A stretch of 64,000 nt of DNA. Source: Salinithrix halophila (GTDB taxonomy: Bacteria > Bacillota > Bacilli > Thermoactinomycetales > DSM-45169). Position 1 is the first letter of the stretch, and every line of letters begins with the position of its first letter. The stretch is taken from contig NZ_JBHSAP010000007.1 of the NCBI RefSeq assembly GCF_042650125.1, positions 62,001 through 126,000 of the forward strand, read 5' to 3'. The translations under genes and the position numbers were made by a program. A model generated the notes under the pieces. It saw nothing but the letters and a program-made list of their open reading frames with translations, had not been told where the DNA came from and did not search any database. Below, one piece after another: positions 61,409 through 64,000 of this stretch.

Positions 61409-61930
61409 TCAGCTGTTGGTAGTCTTCGGTGACAGGATCATAATCATCTGACGGCCTTCCAGCTTGGGTTGGCGTTCTACGTCACCGATATCTTTCACTT
61501 CTTGCGCCATCCGGTTGAGGATCTTCCGGCCCAAGTCCTGGTGAGTAATCTCCCGACCGCGGAAGCGGATGGAGAGCTTCACTTTGTCCCCGTTATTTAG
61601 GAACTTTTTCACATTGCGAAGCTTCGTGTGCACATCGTGCTCTTCAATGGACGGACTGAATCGGACCTCTTTGATCTGGACGGTTTTCTGGTTTTTACGC
61701 GCTTCTTTCTCCCGCTTGCTCTGTTCATAGCGATACTTACCGTAGTCCATGATCCTGCAAACCGGCGGCTTCGCCTGGGGAGCGACGTTCACGAGATCCA
61801 GATCCGCTTCCTGAGCCATACGCAGCGCTTCCCGGAAGGGCTTGATGCCCAGCTGGGTTCCTTGGGCGTCAATCAGCCGAACCTCACGGGCCCGGATCGC
61901 CTCGTTCACTTGTTGCTGTTCCTTGCTAAT
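61409..61930 (-). CDS. infC: translation initiation factor IF-3
   Basis: IF-3 binds the 30S subunit and checks the start codon. I place the start at an ATT (61930), giving ISKEQQQVNEAIRAREVRLI and 173 residues, because GGAGGTGG lies six bases upstream and infC genes characteristically use AUU/AUC/AUA, through which IF-3 limits its own synthesis. A GTG seven codons later lacks a site. N-domain (GTQLGIKPFREALRMAQEADLDLV), linker with PPVCRIMDYGKYRYE and C-domain are complete. Confidence 0.96.
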   Translation of the reverse strand: MSKEQQQVNEAIRAREVRLIDAQGTQLGIKPFREALRMAQEADLDLVNVAPQAKPPVCRIMDYGKYRYEQSKREKEARKNQKTVQIKEVRFSPSIEEHDVHTKLRNVKKFLNNGDKVKLSIRFRGREITHQDLGRKILNRMAQEVKDIGDVERQPKLEGRQMIMILSPKTTNS

Positions 61931-61958
61931 AACCTGCCACCTCCGATGGAGATTTCAA

Positions 61959-62090
61959 TAAAAAAGGTATGGGCAAACGCCCACACCTCGGTCCATTCCG
62001 TCATCCAGAATCGAGAACCTGCCGACTGCCTGTGCGTCGATCAGGTGAGAAGCGGGCGCTTCTGCTTGCTACCTAGAAAAGGATATCACG
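61959..62090 (-). ncRNA. L20-type leader of the infC operon
   Basis: The infC leader ends in a terminator, AGGTGTGGGC-GTTT-GCCCATACCT plus TTTTTT on the minus strand, 28 bases before the start codon. The upstream part (CGCCCGCTTCTCACCTGATCG, then AGTCGGCAGGTTCTCG) can form an alternative fold. In Bacillus L20 binds such a leader to promote termination. Same gene order and terminator position here support the same role. Confidence 0.75.
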
Positions 62091-62177
62091 TCAGGTGGTA
62101 TCGTGTCAAGGTGATCCATTGTAGGATCGAACGCTTCTCTACAGGGAACTGCTTCCCTGGTTGAAAACCGATCAAAT

Positions 62178-64000
62178 TCAAGCTTTCTCGTCGATCTCCC
62201 TCCGGATATCGGCGAGCAGCCCCTCCACCGACCGGGTACCCTGGTCGCCTTCGCTACGCTTGCGGACAGCAACCTCACCCTTCTCCTTCTCTTTCTCTCC
62301 AACGACCAGCATATAAGGAATCTTTTGTAACTGAGCTTCCCGGATCTTATAACCGATCTTCTCGCTGCGGGAGTCCAGTTCAGCCCGGATACCGGCGGCT
62401 TTCAGCTTGTCTACCACCTCTGCCGCATAATCGTGGAAAGCATCGGTGATCGTCATCACACGGGCCTGAACCGGGGCCAGCCATACAGGGAGAGCGCCTT
62501 TGTAGTATTCCAACAGGAAAGCCACAAATCGTTCCATCGTACCTACGATGCCCCGGTGAATGACGACGGGCCGGTGGGGTTGACCGTCCTCTCCGATGTA
62601 TTCCAGTTCAAACTGATTCGGCAAATGGAAGTCCAACTGGACCGTGGAGAGGGTCTCATCTTTGCCGAGAGCAGTCTGTACCTGAACGTCCAGCTTCGGC
62701 CCGTAAAAGGCAGCTTCTCCTTCGACTTCTACATAGGTTAGACCGAGATCGTCCATTGCTTCCTTCAGCATCTGCTGGCTCTTTTCCCACATGTCGTCAT
62801 TATCGATATATTTTTTGGTATCCTTCGGATCCCGGTAAGAGAGTCGATACCAGAAATCCTTAATCCCAAAATCACGGTACACTTCCTGGATCAACTGGAC
62901 GACACGGATGAACTCCGATTTAATCTGGTCAGGCCGGCAGAAGATGTGGGCATCGTTCAAGGTCATCGCCCTTACCCGCTGCAGCCCGGAAAGCGCCCCG
63001 GACATCTCGTAGCGGTGCATCATGCCCAATTCGGCAATCCGGATCGGAAGGTTACGGTAACTCTTCAAATCATTCTTGAACACCATCATGTGATGGGGAC
63101 AGTTCATGGGCCGGAGTACCAATTCGTCGTTATCCATCTGCATCGAGGGGTACATGTCTTCATGGTAATGATCCCAGTGTCCGGAAATCTTGTACAATTC
63201 CACGCTGGCGAGGTGAGGGGTGTAGACATGCTCATAGCCGAGGCGTTCTTCTTTATCCACGATATAACGCTCAATGGTACGACGCACAGTCGCCCCTTTC
63301 GGAAGCCAGAGGGGAAGACCTTGTCCAACCTCCTTGGATAGCGTGAAGATACCCAACTCTTTGCCCAGTTTGCGGTGATCCCGTTCCTTCGCTTCTTCGA
63401 GACGATGCAAATAGGCTTCCAATTGGGACTTTTTCGGCCAGATCGTACCGTAGATCCGTTGCAGCATCGGATTATTCGAGTCCCCGCGCCAATAAGCACC
63501 GGCGACACTCAACAGCTTAAAGGCTTTCAGTTTGCCAGTCGAAGGAACATGGGGACCACGGCATAGATCGAAAAACTCTCCCTGGTCATAAAACGTGATC
63601 GTTTCCCCTTCGGGCAGCTCCCGAATCAGCTCCAGTTTCAGGGGATCCCCCACTTCCTCGTAGATCCGGATGGCTTCTTCCCGTGAAACCTCACGGCGTT
63701 GGATGGGATGATCTTCTTTGGCGATCTTCTCCATCTCTTTCTCGATTTTCGGCAGATCCTCCTGGGTAATCGACTCAGGCAGATCCATATCGTAGTAAAA
63801 TCCGTTTTCGATCACCGGTCCGATTCCCAGCTTGACCTCGGGATAGAGGCGCTTCACCGCCTGGGCCATTAGGTGAGCAGCGCTATGACGATAAACTTCC
63901 AGGCCTTGTTCGTCCTCCACCGTGAGAATTCGAACCTCCGAACCGTCCGGTACCTCTCTAGAGAGATCGACAGGATTTCCATTCACCACGCCGGCAACGG
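62178..64000 (-). CDS. thrS: threonyl-tRNA synthetase, 5' end beyond window
   Basis: A class II synthetase. The window holds about 607 codons and the frame continues off the right edge. The missing part should be the first half of the N-terminal TGS domain, about 40 residues. Present are the end of TGS (VNGNPVDLSREVPDGSEV), the editing domain with HSAAHLMAQAVKRLYP and DLCRGPHVPSTG (about residues 20-220), the catalytic motifs MNCPHHMMVFKNDLKSYRNLPIRIAE and GPKLDVQV, and the anticodon-binding domain (ARVMTITDAFHDYA to end). A T-box would be expected upstream, outside the window. Confidence 0.97.
   Translation of the reverse strand, partial: VAGVVNGNPVDLSREVPDGSEVRILTVEDEQGLEVYRHSAAHLMAQAVKRLYPEVKLGIGPVIENGFYYDMDLPESITQEDLPKIEKEMEKIAKEDHPIQRREVSREEAIRIYEEVGDPLKLELIRELPEGETITFYDQGEFFDLCRGPHVPSTGKLKAFKLLSVAGAYWRGDSNNPMLQRIYGTIWPKKSQLEAYLHRLEEAKERDHRKLGKELGIFTLSKEVGQGLPLWLPKGATVRRTIERYIVDKEERLGYEHVYTPHLASVELYKISGHWDHYHEDMYPSMQMDNDELVLRPMNCPHHMMVFKNDLKSYRNLPIRIAELGMMHRYEMSGALSGLQRVRAMTLNDAHIFCRPDQIKSEFIRVVQLIQEVYRDFGIKDFWYRLSYRDPKDTKKYIDNDDMWEKSQQMLKEAMDDLGLTYVEVEGEAAFYGPKLDVQVQTALGKDETLSTVQLDFHLPNQFELEYIGEDGQPHRPVVIHRGIVGTMERFVAFLLEYYKGALPVWLAPVQARVMTITDAFHDYAAEVVDKLKAAGIRAELDSRSEKIGYKIREAQLQKIPYMLVVGEKEKEKGEVAVRKRSEGDQGTRSVEGLLADIRREIDEKA

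Overview
The window looks like chromosome of an endospore-forming, moderately high-GC Firmicute of the Thermoactinomycetaceae type (relatives of Thermoactinomyces, Desmospora, Kroppenstedtia). The sporulation genes spoVAF, sleB and sspI and a small YjcZ-like protein show a spore former. A secreted subtilase is very close to thermitase from Thermoactinomyces in domain layout and mature length. Bacillales-style AGGAGG ribosome binding sites, T-box leaders, an L20-type infC leader and FadR boxes fit the same group. Most of the window is ordinary housekeeping chromosome on the minus strand. One short AT-rich accessory island lies at about 40.5-43.4 kb.

Region by region. 0-6 kb: tatA, mobA, uvrC, two tandem related membrane proteins and trxA. 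6-11 kb: a fatty-acid degradation module (fadR-etfB-etfA and lcfA), with a FadR-type operator before fadR and another before lcfA. 11-17.5 kb: an orphan spoVAF, a YtfP-type flavoprotein, adenine deaminase and an RsmF-type rRNA methyltransferase. 17.8-21.4 kb: a thermitase-like protease preceded by a 17-codon leader ORF that overlaps its start codon, then an ABC-2 exporter. 21.7-28.7 kb: nfeD, a 29-residue membrane peptide, mutS2, sleB, polX and cvpA. 28.7-34.4 kb: zapA, pheST under a T-box with a UUC specifier, a TrmH/SpoU methyltransferase and a Ktr-type potassium channel regulator. 34.5-40.2 kb: sspI, an M42 aminopeptidase, hsp20, a SodC-like lipoprotein, a stand-alone Ada methyl-acceptor domain, a DJ-1/PfpI protein and an MFS transporter. 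40.5-43.4 kb: the island, with a truncated small ORF, a secreted alpha/beta hydrolase and a decayed IS982-family element.

43.4-54.4 kb: a second acyl-CoA synthetase and the branched-chain amino-acid genes ilvB-ilvN-ilvC-leuA-leuB, with ilvD just upstream. The ilvB operon has a consensus sigma-A promoter, then a ykkC-family riboswitch (by context probably the ppGpp subtype) with its own terminator, then a leucine T-box (CUC specifier) with a second terminator. The operon ends at a terminator after leuB, so leuCD must lie elsewhere. 54.7-57 kb: a MarR repressor and a 14-TM drug exporter. 57-60.5 kb: a hydantoinase-type ATPase, a DUF917 protein and a membrane-anchored pseudokinase. 60.8-64 kb: infC-rpmI-rplT under an L20-type leader, and thrS running off the right edge.

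The strongest signals beyond routine annotation are the serial ykkC riboswitch and T-box leader, a dispersed structured repeat (clear copies at 19.05-19.23 kb and 38.15-38.29 kb, weaker relatives at 8.85-9.07 and 21.7 kb), the protease leader ORF and the pseudokinase. No tRNA, full rRNA or CRISPR array was seen.
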